35,064 nt of DNA from Candidatus Bathyarchaeota archaeon (GTDB lineage: Archaea > Thermoproteota > Bathyarchaeia > RBG-16-48-13 > GCA-020355125). Shown in pieces: positions 24,862 to 33,385 of the stretch. Under the pieces are notes generated by a model, which did no database searches, had not been told where the DNA came from, and worked only from the letters and a program-made list of their open reading frames with translations. A program made the position numbers and the translations under genes. Location of the stretch: NCBI GenBank assembly GCA_030607815.1, contig JAUWJG010000001.1, positions 1 to 35,064 of the forward strand, given 5' to 3'. The first letter of the stretch is position 1. Every line of letters starts with the position of its first letter.

Positions 24862-25938
24862 ATGAAACTAAAGGAATATGAAGGAAAAGCTATTTTTAAA
24901 AAATATAATATTCCTATTCCTAACGGTGTTGTAATTTCTGATTTAAATAATCTCAAGGATAAATTAGAGAAACTTCCAATTGATTTAGTTGTAAAAGCAC
25001 AAATATTAGTTGCTGGAAGAAAAAAAGCTGGGGGAATAATATTTGTTGATAAAAAAAATGTGGAAGAAGTTGCATCATCACTTTTATATAAAAAAATTAA
25101 AGGTATGACAGTGAAAGAGCTGCTGATTGAAGAGAAATTAGATATTGAAAAAGAATTTTACATTTCGTTAATTGTTGACAGATCCGATAAAAAGGTCTAT
25201 TTGTTAATATCTCTAGAAGGAGGCGTTGACATTGAAGACCTCTCACAAAGTCATCCTGAAAAAATATTGAAAGTTTCAGCAGATAATGAGAGGGATATTG
25301 AAGAAACTTTGAATAAATTACACAATAGCAAAAAGCTTGGAATAATTATCAAGATTTTATATAAAATAATGAAGGATTATGATGCGGAATTAGTTGAAAT
25401 AAATCCTTTAGTCGAATCAAAAGGCAAACTCATTGCAGCTGATTCTAAGATAATAATTGACGATAATTCACTATTTAGACATCCAGAATTTAAAATGAAA
25501 AGAGAATTAATCAAAATCGAAGCTGAAGCTGCAAAGCACGGTCTCAATTATGTAGAATTGGAAGGAGATATTGGTGTAATCGGAAATGGTGCAGGTTTAG
25601 TGATGGCAACGTTAGATATCTTAGATTATTATGGTGGAAAAGCAGCTAATTTTTTGGATGTTGGTGGTGGGGCTTCAATTGAACGAATGGAGAAAGCTTT
25701 GGAGATAACCATGACTAAAAACCCAAAAAAGATAATCATTAACATATTTGGTGGGATCACAAAGTGTGATGAAATAGCAAAAGGGATTATTAATTTCAAA
25801 AAGAAGAATGGTATTACAATTCCAATGGTAGTCAGGATGATAGGTACAAATGAAAGGGAAGCTAAAAAGATTTTAGAAGAAAATGGTATTTTCTGCATGG
25901 ATTCCATGGAAGCAGCGATTAAAAAGGTGGTTGAATGA
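24862..25938 (+). CDS. sucC: Succinyl-CoA synthetase (ADP-forming type), beta subunit
   Basis: A 358-residue ATP-grasp protein. The N-terminal ATP-grasp shows LKEYEGKAIFKKYNIPIPNG and VVKAQILVAGRKKAGGI. The C-terminal CoA-ligase domain has GNGAGLVMATLDILDYYGG, ANFLDVGGGAS and NIFGGITKCDEIAKGI. It couples succinyl-CoA cleavage to ATP synthesis (or the reverse) together with SucD. GAGGG precedes the ATG. It overlaps sucD by 4 bases (ATGA), so translation is coupled. The length is slightly short for SucC (usually 380-390), with a more compact N-terminal part. Similar acyl-CoA synthetases act on other acids, so substrate range may be wider. Confidence 0.92.
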   Translation: MKLKEYEGKAIFKKYNIPIPNGVVISDLNNLKDKLEKLPIDLVVKAQILVAGRKKAGGIIFVDKKNVEEVASSLLYKKIKGMTVKELLIEEKLDIEKEFYISLIVDRSDKKVYLLISLEGGVDIEDLSQSHPEKILKVSADNERDIEETLNKLHNSKKLGIIIKILYKIMKDYDAELVEINPLVESKGKLIAADSKIIIDDNSLFRHPEFKMKRELIKIEAEAAKHGLNYVELEGDIGVIGNGAGLVMATLDILDYYGGKAANFLDVGGGASIERMEKALEITMTKNPKKIIINIFGGITKCDEIAKGIINFKKKNGITIPMVVRMIGTNEREAKKILEENGIFCMDSMEAAIKKVVE

Positions 25939-26786
25939 CTATTTTAATAGATAAAAAAACTAAAGTCATAGTTCAAGGAGCGACCGGACACCAAGGTTCT
26001 TTTCACACCAAACTGATGAAAGAATACGGTACTAACATTATAGCTGGTGTAACCCCAAAAAAAGGTGGGCAGGAAGTTCATGGTATCCCAGTCTTTAACA
26101 CAGTTAAGGAAGCTCAAGACTTCAATCCTGCAGATTATTCAATTCTTTTCGTTCCAGCTCGATTTGCAAAAAGTGCTGCGTTTGAAGCTTTAGATAATGG
26201 TTTAAATTTGGTGATTATTTCTGAAGGCATACCAATTCACGATTCAATAGGAATAATGAACAAAGCAAAAGAAAATGCTTTAACCGTTATTGGACCAAAT
26301 ACGCCAGGAATTATCTCAGTAAATGAGTGTAAAATCGGAATAATGCCATCGCATATCTTCAAAAAAGGGAAAGTGGGTATAATTTCGAGGAGTGGAACAC
26401 TAACATATGAGATAGTTAATGAACTGTCTAAGAATAAACTAGGCCAAAGTACGGTTCTTGGAATTGGTGGAGACCCAGTAATCGGAATAGATTTCATTGG
26501 AGCATTAAAATTGTTTGAAGAAGATCATAGAACAGAAAAAATCGTGATTATTGGGGAAATCGGAGGAGATTTAGAAGAAAGAACAGCTAAGTTTCTGAAA
26601 AATTATTCAAAATATGTAGTAGTTTATATTGCTGGAAGAACTGCTCCACCGGATAAGAGAATGGGACATGCAGGAGCCATTATATCAGCAGGTATAGGAA
26701 CGGCGAAATCGAAAATAAATAAATTTATGAGTGTAGGAATCAAAGTTGCACAACTTCCCTCAGAAGTTGTTAGATTACTAAAATAA
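25935..26786 (+). CDS. sucD: Succinyl-CoA synthetase, alpha subunit
   Basis: A 283-residue alpha subunit. The CoA-binding Rossmann part has VQGATGHQGSFHTKLMKEYG and AGVTPKKGGQEVHGIPVF. GPNTPGIISVNECKIGIMPSHIF and RSGTLTYEIVNELS follow. The phosphohistidine lies in RMGHAGAIIS near residue 239. It forms the active alpha-beta enzyme with SucC. Its start codon overlaps the SucC stop, as is usual for this pair. No further gene follows for about 430 bases. Confidence 0.94.
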   Translation: MTILIDKKTKVIVQGATGHQGSFHTKLMKEYGTNIIAGVTPKKGGQEVHGIPVFNTVKEAQDFNPADYSILFVPARFAKSAAFEALDNGLNLVIISEGIPIHDSIGIMNKAKENALTVIGPNTPGIISVNECKIGIMPSHIFKKGKVGIISRSGTLTYEIVNELSKNKLGQSTVLGIGGDPVIGIDFIGALKLFEEDHRTEKIVIIGEIGGDLEERTAKFLKNYSKYVVVYIAGRTAPPDKRMGHAGAIISAGIGTAKSKINKFMSVGIKVAQLPSEVVRLLK

Positions 26787-27216
26787 GATATATAATATTT
26801 TCCAAGAAGAATTACTTTTATGTTCATGATTTTATAACCGGAATCATAGTATGTAGCATCAAGTCTGATAAAATTCAGATTTTCATCGCAGGTGTTTTAA
26901 ACTTCTCTGGCAATAAGCAAATAACCAAATACTGTCTTGGGAATGTCTATAACTGAGAATCTAGACTTGAGCTATTGGATAAGCAACTACCTAACCCTCG
27001 GTTGTAGAATTAGCACAATTGTTAAAAGTAGTATAATAACGAAAAAGTTTCGTATTTTAATAATTTGCGTTCCTCGACTGTTTCATTTAAGTTAATTCGA
27101 TATATGTGATATTTAGGATCTAATTGTCCACAATTTTATTTAAGATTCATTAAACTAATTTATCTACATTAACTATTCGAAATATTTATAAAAAACTATA
27201 GTGTACGAAGGAAGTT
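26787..27216. other. Gene-poor spacer
   Basis: 430 AT-rich bases with no supported gene. It holds a 6-bp hairpin (ACGAAA/TTTCGT, 27039-27053) followed by a short T-run. A TATA-like ATTTATAAA lies near 27184, about 25-33 bases before the RHH gene. Confidence 0.5.
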
Positions 27217-27366
27217 ATGCCCAGAAGAAAATATAGAAGCTTAATTCTTCCCGAAGGACTATACAAAGAACTTGAAAAATACATTGAACAAACAAATGGA
27301 ATGTACGTAACCATCTCAGAAGTTGTAAGAGAAGCATTAAGAGAATACCTTAAAAATCATTCTTAA
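27217..27366 (+). CDS. Ribbon-helix-helix (CopG/Arc-like) DNA-binding protein
   Basis: A 49-residue protein. The N-terminal strand (RRKYRSLILPEGLYKELEKYI) would pair between two monomers to contact DNA. Two helices follow: the end of LYKELEKYIEQ and VTISEVVREALREYLKN. This is the classic RHH layout, and the whole protein is one domain. A TATA-like element near 27184 puts the transcript start close to the ATG, so the mRNA is probably leaderless; GAAGG also lies upstream. No toxin gene follows, so a toxin-antitoxin role has no support. A small repressor is the best reading, with targets unknown. Confidence 0.75.
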   Translation: MPRRKYRSLILPEGLYKELEKYIEQTNGMYVTISEVVREALREYLKNHS

Positions 27367-27773
27367 TCCAACATCAACCCAAATCTCTAATGAATCAAAG
27401 TAATTAGAAAAAAGGGAGATATGGGAAAGTTGAAAGTGTATTTATCATTTGATGGTTGTCACAATCAAAATCTCAGCCTCATGTGCATTCCTTATACTCC
27501 AATCTATTAATTGTCAGTTTTGAGATTAAATTTTTTTACAATGAATCCAGATATATCTGTTTTGAGTATTTGTTTTCTCGTCGATTGACTCGGCAAGATA
27601 TTCCTCTAAAAGCTATGGTCAGTACCATGCCCTAAAGTTTCGTAAGTTAATATTCATCTTTAATTATTTTATTATTAATTTCTCTGCATTATCATAACAT
27701 CATTATTTTTAAATTAAGTATTTTTTTAGTAACGTTAACATTCAGTTAATGAATCATAACTTTGAATTAAAAT
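27367..27773. other. Gene-free spacer
   Basis: About 400 AT-rich bases between the RHH gene and the 3' end of tRNA-Ser. I see no gene that I can support. A T7 run at 27721-27727 lies downstream of neither gene in a telling way. Confidence 0.5.
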
Positions 27774-27890
27774 TGGCGCCGGGGACGGGATTTTCATCCC
27801 AAGAGGTTCCTCTTAGAACTTTGAACCCGTGAGACCCGAAAGGTCACAGACTTAGCAGGCCTGCTCCATACCAGGCTAGGATACCCCGGC
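27774..27890 (-). tRNA. tRNA-Ser(GCU) with a T-loop intron
   Basis: Read on minus: acceptor GCCGGGG pairs with CCCCGGC (27778-27784), followed by G73 and an encoded CCA (27774-27776). The D stem is TCC/GGA. The anticodon stem CAGGC/GTCTG encloses the loop CTGCTAA, giving anticodon GCT (serine AGY codons). A long variable arm, GACC...GGTC, is as expected for serine. The T stem is ACGGG/CCCGT. The T-loop is interrupted by a 29-nt intron (27791-27819); removing it leaves the loop TTCAAAT. A TATA-like TTTAAA run on the plus strand at 27921-27930 lies 31-40 bases upstream. Confidence 0.92.
27791..27819 (-). other. 29-nt BHB intron in the tRNA-Ser T-loop (position 59/60)
   Basis: The exon-intron region folds into a textbook bulge-helix-bulge. 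The outer helix is the T stem, ACGGG/CCCGT. The central 4-bp helix is TTCA/TGAA, with 3-nt bulges AAG (27819-27821) and AAT (27790-27792). The inner stem is 9 bp (TTCTAAGAG/CTCTTGGGA, with G-T pairs) closed by GAAC. Cutting after the second base of each bulge removes 27791-27819 and rebuilds a 7-base T-loop. EndA at 34060 is the expected enzyme. Confidence 0.88.
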
Positions 27891-28137
27891 TTTAATAAAG
27901 ACAATTGAATAATCTTCAATAATTTAAAACTTTCCAGTCTATTCCGTTACAAGGAAGAGTTAGAAAGATAAAGATGTATAATAAACTACGATAGTTATTA
28001 GGAGAATAATAAATATACTTAAAAATAGATAATCAATAGTTCAGTTTTTCTGCTTAGTTATATTTAATCAAGGGATCTGAAATAACTTGCTAAACTTTTA
28101 AACGCAAGTAACATATCTATAAGGTTTGTGCAAAATC

Positions 28138-28143
28138 TTTATA
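28138..28143 (+). promoter_or_regulatory. TATA box of the SRP RNA gene
   Basis: TTTATA centred about 26 bases before the predicted 5' end of the SRP RNA (28167), the standard archaeal spacing. Confidence 0.6.
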
Positions 28144-28166
28144 GAAGTTGCAACCATTACATATAA

Positions 28167-28494
28167 TGAGTGGTGGATCTAAGTGGGAACTAGGGGTTCC
28201 CTAAGGAGAAATCCTGACCGCAAACCCCCTATACGGCGGACAATGCTGAAGTGAGGCGCTTAGGCTCCTCTCAACCTTTAATGTATCTACAATGAATACC
28301 TGTCCTCTAGGGCTGACGGTTATGGAATAGTCTCTTCGCAGGGATTATTTCCATATTTGCTGAGTGAATCTGGCCAGGCTCGGAAGAGAGCAACCTAAAC
28401 TCAGACGATCAGCGCTTAGGGGGTCGCGGGTATGAGCATGGTTGTTAATGGTTCGTGGAAAACCGGACGTCGATCTTCAGTGGTCCATCGCTCA
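28167..28494 (+). ncRNA. Signal recognition particle RNA (7S RNA)
   Basis: About 328 bases, the right size for archaeal SRP RNA. The ends pair (GAGTGGTGGA at 28168-28177 with TCCATCGCTC at 28484-28493), making helix 1, which archaea have. The S-domain helix 8 is clear at about 28360-28404: GCTGAGTGAATCTGGCCAGG leads into CTCGGAAGAGAGCAACC, the conserved SRP54-binding loop, and is closed by CTCAG. A helix-6-like hairpin (TATGGAA...TTCCATA) lies just before it. The 5' part forms the Alu-like domain. It joins SRP19 and SRP54 to target secretory and membrane proteins. The exact ends may be off by a few bases. Confidence 0.92.
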
Positions 28495-28629
28495 CCTGAG
28501 TTGTTATAATATTAAGAAAGATGATACTTTTATCTAAACAATTCTTGAGTTTGAACATAGATGAACTGATTTATAAATTGGTACACCTCGAAATGTATTA
28601 AATAATTTTAGAATTAAACGTGAGAAAAA

Positions 28630-29418
28630 ATGAAAATTGCAGTATCAGGTAAAGGAGGAACTGGAAAGACAACAATATCAGCATTATTAGCACGTACATT
28701 CTTGCAAAAAGGATTTAAAGTTTTAGCTATTGATGCAGATCCTAATACCACACTAGCTTTTAGTTTAGGGATAACTCCTGAAGAAGCGGATAAGATAAGT
28801 CCGATCTCAGAAAACTTGAACTTAATCGAAGAAAAAACAGGAGTAAAACCAGGTTCTTATGGGTCTCTCTTTCGTCTTTCTTTCAGAGTTGATGATATTG
28901 TTCAGAAGTTTAGTGTTGAGTCCCCAGTGGGTGTTCCGCTCCTCATTATGGGCGCTGTTAAGTCTGCTGGACAGGGATGTATGTGTCCAGCTAACACTCT
29001 AATTAGAGCATTACTTCGACATCTTCTGACAAAGCATAAAGAGATGGTTGTAGTAGACATGGTCGCGGGAGTTGAACATTTAGGTCGGGGTACAGTCAAG
29101 TATATTGATGTAATGTTAATAGTTTGTGAACCTAACTTAAAATCTCTAGAGACTGCAAAAAGAATTTTTAGGCTTTCTAATGAGATGGGGCTTAGAAATA
29201 TCTTTACTATTGGTAATAAAGTGAGTGATGATTTCGATGAAAAGATGATTAAACAATATTTTAAAAAGAATAAGATTCCTTTACTCGGATTCATCCCTTA
29301 TGATGAAGTAATTAAAAGAACAGACGCAATAGGTCGGACGGTAATAGATATTTCTAATCCAACACCTGGTGTAAAAAGCATTATTAGAATAGGTGAACGA
29401 TTACTAAATAAAACGTGA
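28630..29418 (+). CDS. cooC: CooC-like ATPase for carbon monoxide dehydrogenase nickel insertion
   Basis: A 262-residue MinD/SIMIBI-class ATPase. The deviant Walker A is SGKGGTGKTT (residues 6-15), with AIDADPNTTLAFSLG after it and VVDMVAGVEHLGRG as the switch region. The paired Cys117 and Cys119 in GCMCPANTLIRALLRHLL are the CXC metal site that marks CooC rather than MinD or NifH. It would load nickel into the C-cluster of CODH or CODH/acetyl-CoA synthase. No CODH gene lies in the window, so this one is orphaned from its target. It suggests a Wood-Ljungdahl or CO-linked branch in the genome. An in-frame reading of other CxC ATPases for nickel enzymes is the alternative. Confidence 0.85.
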   Translation: MKIAVSGKGGTGKTTISALLARTFLQKGFKVLAIDADPNTTLAFSLGITPEEADKISPISENLNLIEEKTGVKPGSYGSLFRLSFRVDDIVQKFSVESPVGVPLLIMGAVKSAGQGCMCPANTLIRALLRHLLTKHKEMVVVDMVAGVEHLGRGTVKYIDVMLIVCEPNLKSLETAKRIFRLSNEMGLRNIFTIGNKVSDDFDEKMIKQYFKKNKIPLLGFIPYDEVIKRTDAIGRTVIDISNPTPGVKSIIRIGERLLNKT

Positions 29419-30074
29419 TAAGAGACATACATTCATCCAAATCCCTTTTTATTTCAAGCCTCCTCTGAGTAATTGAGTTATGTCGATGAAGATTAATAAT
29501 GTACTAAATTAACCAATACTAAATCTTAAATGAATCAAATTATATTATATCCTCAATATTAACGTAGTAGAACAGTTATTCTATAAAATATCACATACAA
29601 AGTGAATAGAATACTATTACCAAAACTGTTAAGTCGATATTCAATTGTAGAATCTAGAAAATTGTCAAGAATTCAAGAAACCCAATGTAAATGAAAAGAA
29701 TTGTAGCAATAAAAATAAGGAAAAACATGGTCAACTACAGTTTTTTTACCAAATCAAAACTAATTTATCCTTGAAAATCTATTAAAAAAATAAAAATTAG
29801 TACACGATAGTTTTAAAAGATCAATCCAGTAAAGAGTGTTTACATTAATCGGATATTATACAGTGTAGTTGATCTAATAAAAACTTCTGAATTACATAAA
29901 TATTAAAAAACTACTATTCAAATTATCTAATGAAAACATAAAAATAACACGAATAAGATAAAAAAAATCTTTTTCATAAAAAACAACTTATAAATCAGAA
30001 AAAAATATAATCGTTGAGACTAACATATTATTTTTTATCAAATATATCGTTAAAAGAAAACATGGGTAAAAAAA
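29419..30074. other. Long AT-rich intergenic region upstream of polB
   Basis: About 655 bases without any supportable gene or RNA. The base composition is even richer in A+T than its surroundings. An 8-bp inverted pair (TCAACTAC at 29731, GTAGTTGA at 29865) is likely chance. I see no clear repeats that would mark a replication origin. Confidence 0.5.
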
Positions 30075-32726
30075 ATGACTATTCAACCTTTAGAAAGATT
30101 CACGGATATGAAATTTAAACCGATCAAGACATATAACCTAAACGATAAAAATGAATCATATAAACCCATAAAACGAATAGAGAAAAAACCATTTTTAGAA
30201 ACAGACCAGTCGGAAAATATAGCTAAAGCATATGTAATATCCGCAAACTATGATGGGAAAAAACGGGTAGCATACCTAAAATTATATTCTACAAAGAGAA
30301 AGAAGATTTATTTCTGGTATGACAATACTAATCATCTACCCTACTGCTTATCAGATCTCTCAAAGACTGCACTTGAAAATATCAACCCTCTTAAGAATCA
30401 CCCTGGGTTGACACGGATAGAAACCGTGAAAAAATATGATCTACTTAAAGATAAAGAAGTTACAATGTCTAAGATCATCGCAAAAGACCCACTAAGTATT
30501 GGAGGAAGATCAAGTAGAGCAATACGTGAAATCCTGCCAAAAACTTGGGAAGCAAACATTAGATACTACAACGGTTACATCTATGATAAACAACTTCTTA
30601 TGGGTATGCCCTATAAAGTTAAGGCAGGAAAATTAAATAACATTGATTACGTTCCTCCTGAAGATGTTCTTCGAAATATTCAATCCATTTTCAAAGATGA
30701 ACATGAAAATTTTAAAAAGTATATTGCGCATTGGATTAAACTTCTTCAATGTCCAGTACCAGACATACAAAGACTTGCGTTAGATATCGAGGTTTTTTCT
30801 CCTAAAGAGGATAGAATTCCAGATCCTAATTTGGCAAATAACCCAATAATAGCAACGTCCTTCATAGATACAGAAGGTAATAAGAGAGTTCTAGTGCTAA
30901 AAAATAAAGAAGATATTAACAAAGAAGTTGAGACTGGCCTTTCCGATGTGAAAGTAGAATATTATGATAAAGAAGTGGAACTCATAGAAGAAATATTTAA
31001 AGTTCTACGAATATATCCCCTTATCTTAACTTTCAACGGTGATGACTTTGATCTACGTTATATTTACCACCGGGCTGAAAATCTAGGCTTTCAAAAAAAT
31101 GAGATTCCAATAATTCTAGGATCAAGGTTTGCCTTGTTAAAGTATGGTATACATATTGACCTTTACAGGTTCTTCTTTAATAGATCAATACAAAACTACG
31201 CCTTTAGTAGAAAATATACTGAGTTCTCTCTAAATGCTATAGCTATAGCACTTTTAGGATCTGGAAAAATTCCATTAAAGTCTCCTATATCGAAATTAAC
31301 ATACTCAGAACTTGTTAAATACTGCTTAATGGACTCAGAATTAACTCTTAAATTAACGACTTTTAGCGATAATTTAGTGATGAAGCTCATCTTTATTCTT
31401 ATGCGGATCACAAAATTACCTATGGAAGATTTGACAAGACAAGGAGTTTCTAATTGGATAAAAAATATAATGTATTTTGAACATCGACGTTTGAATTATC
31501 TTATTCCTAGATCAGAAGATATTCTATCCGCTAAGGGTAATGCAGCTTCTACTGCATTGATTAAAGGAAAGAAGTATAAAGGAGCGGCAGTCGTTAACCC
31601 CACACCAGGTGTACACTTCAATGTCACAGTTGTAGATTTTGCATCGTTGTATCCCAGCATAATTAAAGTTCGTAACATTTCATACGAAACAGTTCTTTGT
31701 ACGCATCATGAATGTCGTAACAATAAGATTCCTGACTTACCACATTGGATTTGTCATGTAAGGAAGGGTTTATCAAGTCAAATTATTGGATCTCTCCGAG
31801 ACATGCGTGTTAAATGGTATAAGACAAAAGCAAAAGATCAATCGTTACCCGAATCTCTTCGTAACTTCTACAACGTCGTTCAGCTCACCCTGAAAGTTCT
31901 TTTAAATGCATCTTACGGGGTAATGGGTTCTGAAAATTTCAGTTTATATTGTCCCCCAGTTGCAGAGGCTGTTACAGCTTATGGAAGAGATGCGATGAAA
32001 AAAACAGTTGATATGGCTCAGTCTCTTGGGGTTAAGGTTTTATACGGTGATACAGATAGCTTATTCCTTAAATCACCTACACCGGAACAAATTAATGATT
32101 TGATTAAGTGGTCCAATGAAAAGCTTCAGATGGAACTTGAAATAGAAAAGGAATATCGATATTCTGTTTTAACGAAACTAAAGAAGAATTATCTGGGGAT
32201 ATATCAAGATGGTACTGTCGATATTAAAGGATTAATTGGTAAAAAAAGACACACACCTAAATTCTTGAAAGACGCTTTTATGAAAATGATTAAGATTCTT
32301 GGAGATGTACAATCATCAAAGGACATTGAGAAAGCTAAAAAGAGCATTAGAAATATTGTTCATGATTGCTATAGTAAATTGATGAATAGGGAATACACTC
32401 TCGATTATTTGACTGTAAATATAACGATCAGTAAACCGCTTAATAAATATATAAAAACAACACCTCAACATGTTAAAGCTGCAAAGCTTCTAATTAAAGC
32501 GGGATATGATGTTAAACAGGGACAAATCATTCGTTTTATTAAAACCATAGATGATATTGGAGTTAAACCTCTTCAATTAGCTGATCGTGAATTAAAGGAT
32601 ATAGATCTAAAGAAATATGTGGAGCATTTGAAGTCGACTTTTGATCAAGTCTTGGATGCTTTAGGAATAAGCTTTAATGATATCTTAGGAATCTCAAAAC
32701 TTGATTCCTTTCTGTGGGGTTCATAA
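30075..32726 (+). CDS. Family-B DNA polymerase
   Basis: An 883-residue replicative-type polymerase with proofreading. Exo I is LALDIEVFSP near 235, Exo II FNGDDFDLRYI near 320 and Exo III YCLMDSELT near 415. Polymerase motif A is VVDFASLYPSI near 520, motif B LKVLLNASYGVMGSENF near 610 and motif C LYGDTDSLF near 656, then KKNYLGIYQDG. All catalytic aspartates are present and no intein interrupts the motifs. The last residues, ISKLDSFLWGS, resemble a PCNA-interacting peptide. It is preceded by a long AT-rich spacer and followed by an Lrp regulator. The motif spellings look closer to TACK-lineage PolB than to euryarchaeal PolB, though this is a judgement by eye. Confidence 0.93.
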   Translation: MTIQPLERFTDMKFKPIKTYNLNDKNESYKPIKRIEKKPFLETDQSENIAKAYVISANYDGKKRVAYLKLYSTKRKKIYFWYDNTNHLPYCLSDLSKTALENINPLKNHPGLTRIETVKKYDLLKDKEVTMSKIIAKDPLSIGGRSSRAIREILPKTWEANIRYYNGYIYDKQLLMGMPYKVKAGKLNNIDYVPPEDVLRNIQSIFKDEHENFKKYIAHWIKLLQCPVPDIQRLALDIEVFSPKEDRIPDPNLANNPIIATSFIDTEGNKRVLVLKNKEDINKEVETGLSDVKVEYYDKEVELIEEIFKVLRIYPLILTFNGDDFDLRYIYHRAENLGFQKNEIPIILGSRFALLKYGIHIDLYRFFFNRSIQNYAFSRKYTEFSLNAIAIALLGSGKIPLKSPISKLTYSELVKYCLMDSELTLKLTTFSDNLVMKLIFILMRITKLPMEDLTRQGVSNWIKNIMYFEHRRLNYLIPRSEDILSAKGNAASTALIKGKKYKGAAVVNPTPGVHFNVTVVDFASLYPSIIKVRNISYETVLCTHHECRNNKIPDLPHWICHVRKGLSSQIIGSLRDMRVKWYKTKAKDQSLPESLRNFYNVVQLTLKVLLNASYGVMGSENFSLYCPPVAEAVTAYGRDAMKKTVDMAQSLGVKVLYGDTDSLFLKSPTPEQINDLIKWSNEKLQMELEIEKEYRYSVLTKLKKNYLGIYQDGTVDIKGLIGKKRHTPKFLKDAFMKMIKILGDVQSSKDIEKAKKSIRNIVHDCYSKLMNREYTLDYLTVNITISKPLNKYIKTTPQHVKAAKLLIKAGYDVKQGQIIRFIKTIDDIGVKPLQLADRELKDIDLKKYVEHLKSTFDQVLDALGISFNDILGISKLDSFLWGS

Positions 32727-32784
32727 AATACAATGAAAAAGACTATTTAGAATGAATAGAACATATGTTTAATGGGTTGGACCT

Positions 32785-33249
32785 TTGAATAACACATCTC
32801 CTCATTTTTCAGATGATCTTGATCTCAGAATCCTCGCCATTCTAAATGAAGACGCTCGTATGAGTTACAGAGAAATAGCAAAAAAATTGGATATAGCATC
32901 TGGAACTGTATATAATAGAATTAAAAAAATGACTGATAATGGAATTATTAAAGGATATATCCCTCTCTTAGATCACAGAAAATTAGGGTATGATTTAACA
33001 GTTCTTATTCTCATTCAAGTTGAGGGGGAATATCTTACTAAAGTTGAAAAGATGCTCGCAACACCTAAGGAGGTTCTTGCCGTTTACGACATTACAGGAG
33101 AATTTGATGTAGCCGTAATTGCAAGGTTTAAGAATACAAAATCTATGAACAACTTCATAAAAAGTACCTTAAAAATATCTTACATTCGTAGAACAGTAAC
33201 TAATGTTGTTCTAAACATCGTTAAGGAGGATCAGAGATTAAAGATTTAA
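32785..33249 (+). CDS. Lrp/AsnC-family transcriptional regulator
   Basis: A 154-residue two-domain regulator. The winged helix-turn-helix occupies residues 9-60 (LDLRILAILNEDARMSYREI, AKKLDIASGTVYNRIKKM). The RAM effector domain has GYDLTVLILIQVEGEY and VYDITGEFDVAVIARFKNT. The start is TTG at 32785, which places the HTH at the usual distance from the N-terminus. It likely binds as octamers and responds to an amino acid. Its targets are not evident; it is flanked by polB and a DUF47 gene and has its own oligo-T terminator, so it is probably a single-gene transcript or the tail of polB. Confidence 0.92.
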   Translation: MNNTSPHFSDDLDLRILAILNEDARMSYREIAKKLDIASGTVYNRIKKMTDNGIIKGYIPLLDHRKLGYDLTVLILIQVEGEYLTKVEKMLATPKEVLAVYDITGEFDVAVIARFKNTKSMNNFIKSTLKISYIRRTVTNVVLNIVKEDQRLKI

Positions 33250-33290
33250 CGAGTTAGAACTCAGGCAAAGAATGAACCTTCTTAAAAAAG

Positions 33291-33300
33291 TTTTTTTTTT
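33291..33300 (+). terminator. T10 terminator after the Lrp gene
   Basis: A run of ten T residues 41 bases after the Lrp stop codon, preceded by CTTAAAAAAG. This is the clearest oligo-T termination signal in the window. Confidence 0.55.
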
Positions 33301-33385
33301 CGAATAGTAGGTTATAAGCGGTAACCACTAGCCTTTTTAAGCTTCATTTGTTAGTAAGAACTAAGTAAAATAATAAATATTAACT

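Noticed and set aside
26943..27095. 50-codon open frame (starts MSITENLDLSYWISNYLTLG)
   Set aside because: No ribosome binding site, no recognisable domain, and composition like random translation of AT-rich DNA.
27217..27366. RHH protein as the antitoxin of a toxin-antitoxin pair
   Set aside because: No toxin-like frame follows or precedes it on either strand.
27421..27510. 29-codon frame with GGGAG just before the ATG (MGKLKVYLSFDGCHN...)
   Set aside because: The Shine-Dalgarno spacing is too short and the protein is tiny with no family likeness; chance is the simpler explanation.
29731..29872. 8-bp inverted repeat (TCAACTAC/GTAGTTGA) upstream of polB as a possible origin or operator
   Set aside because: The arms are 126 bases apart and of a length expected by chance in 650 AT-rich bases.
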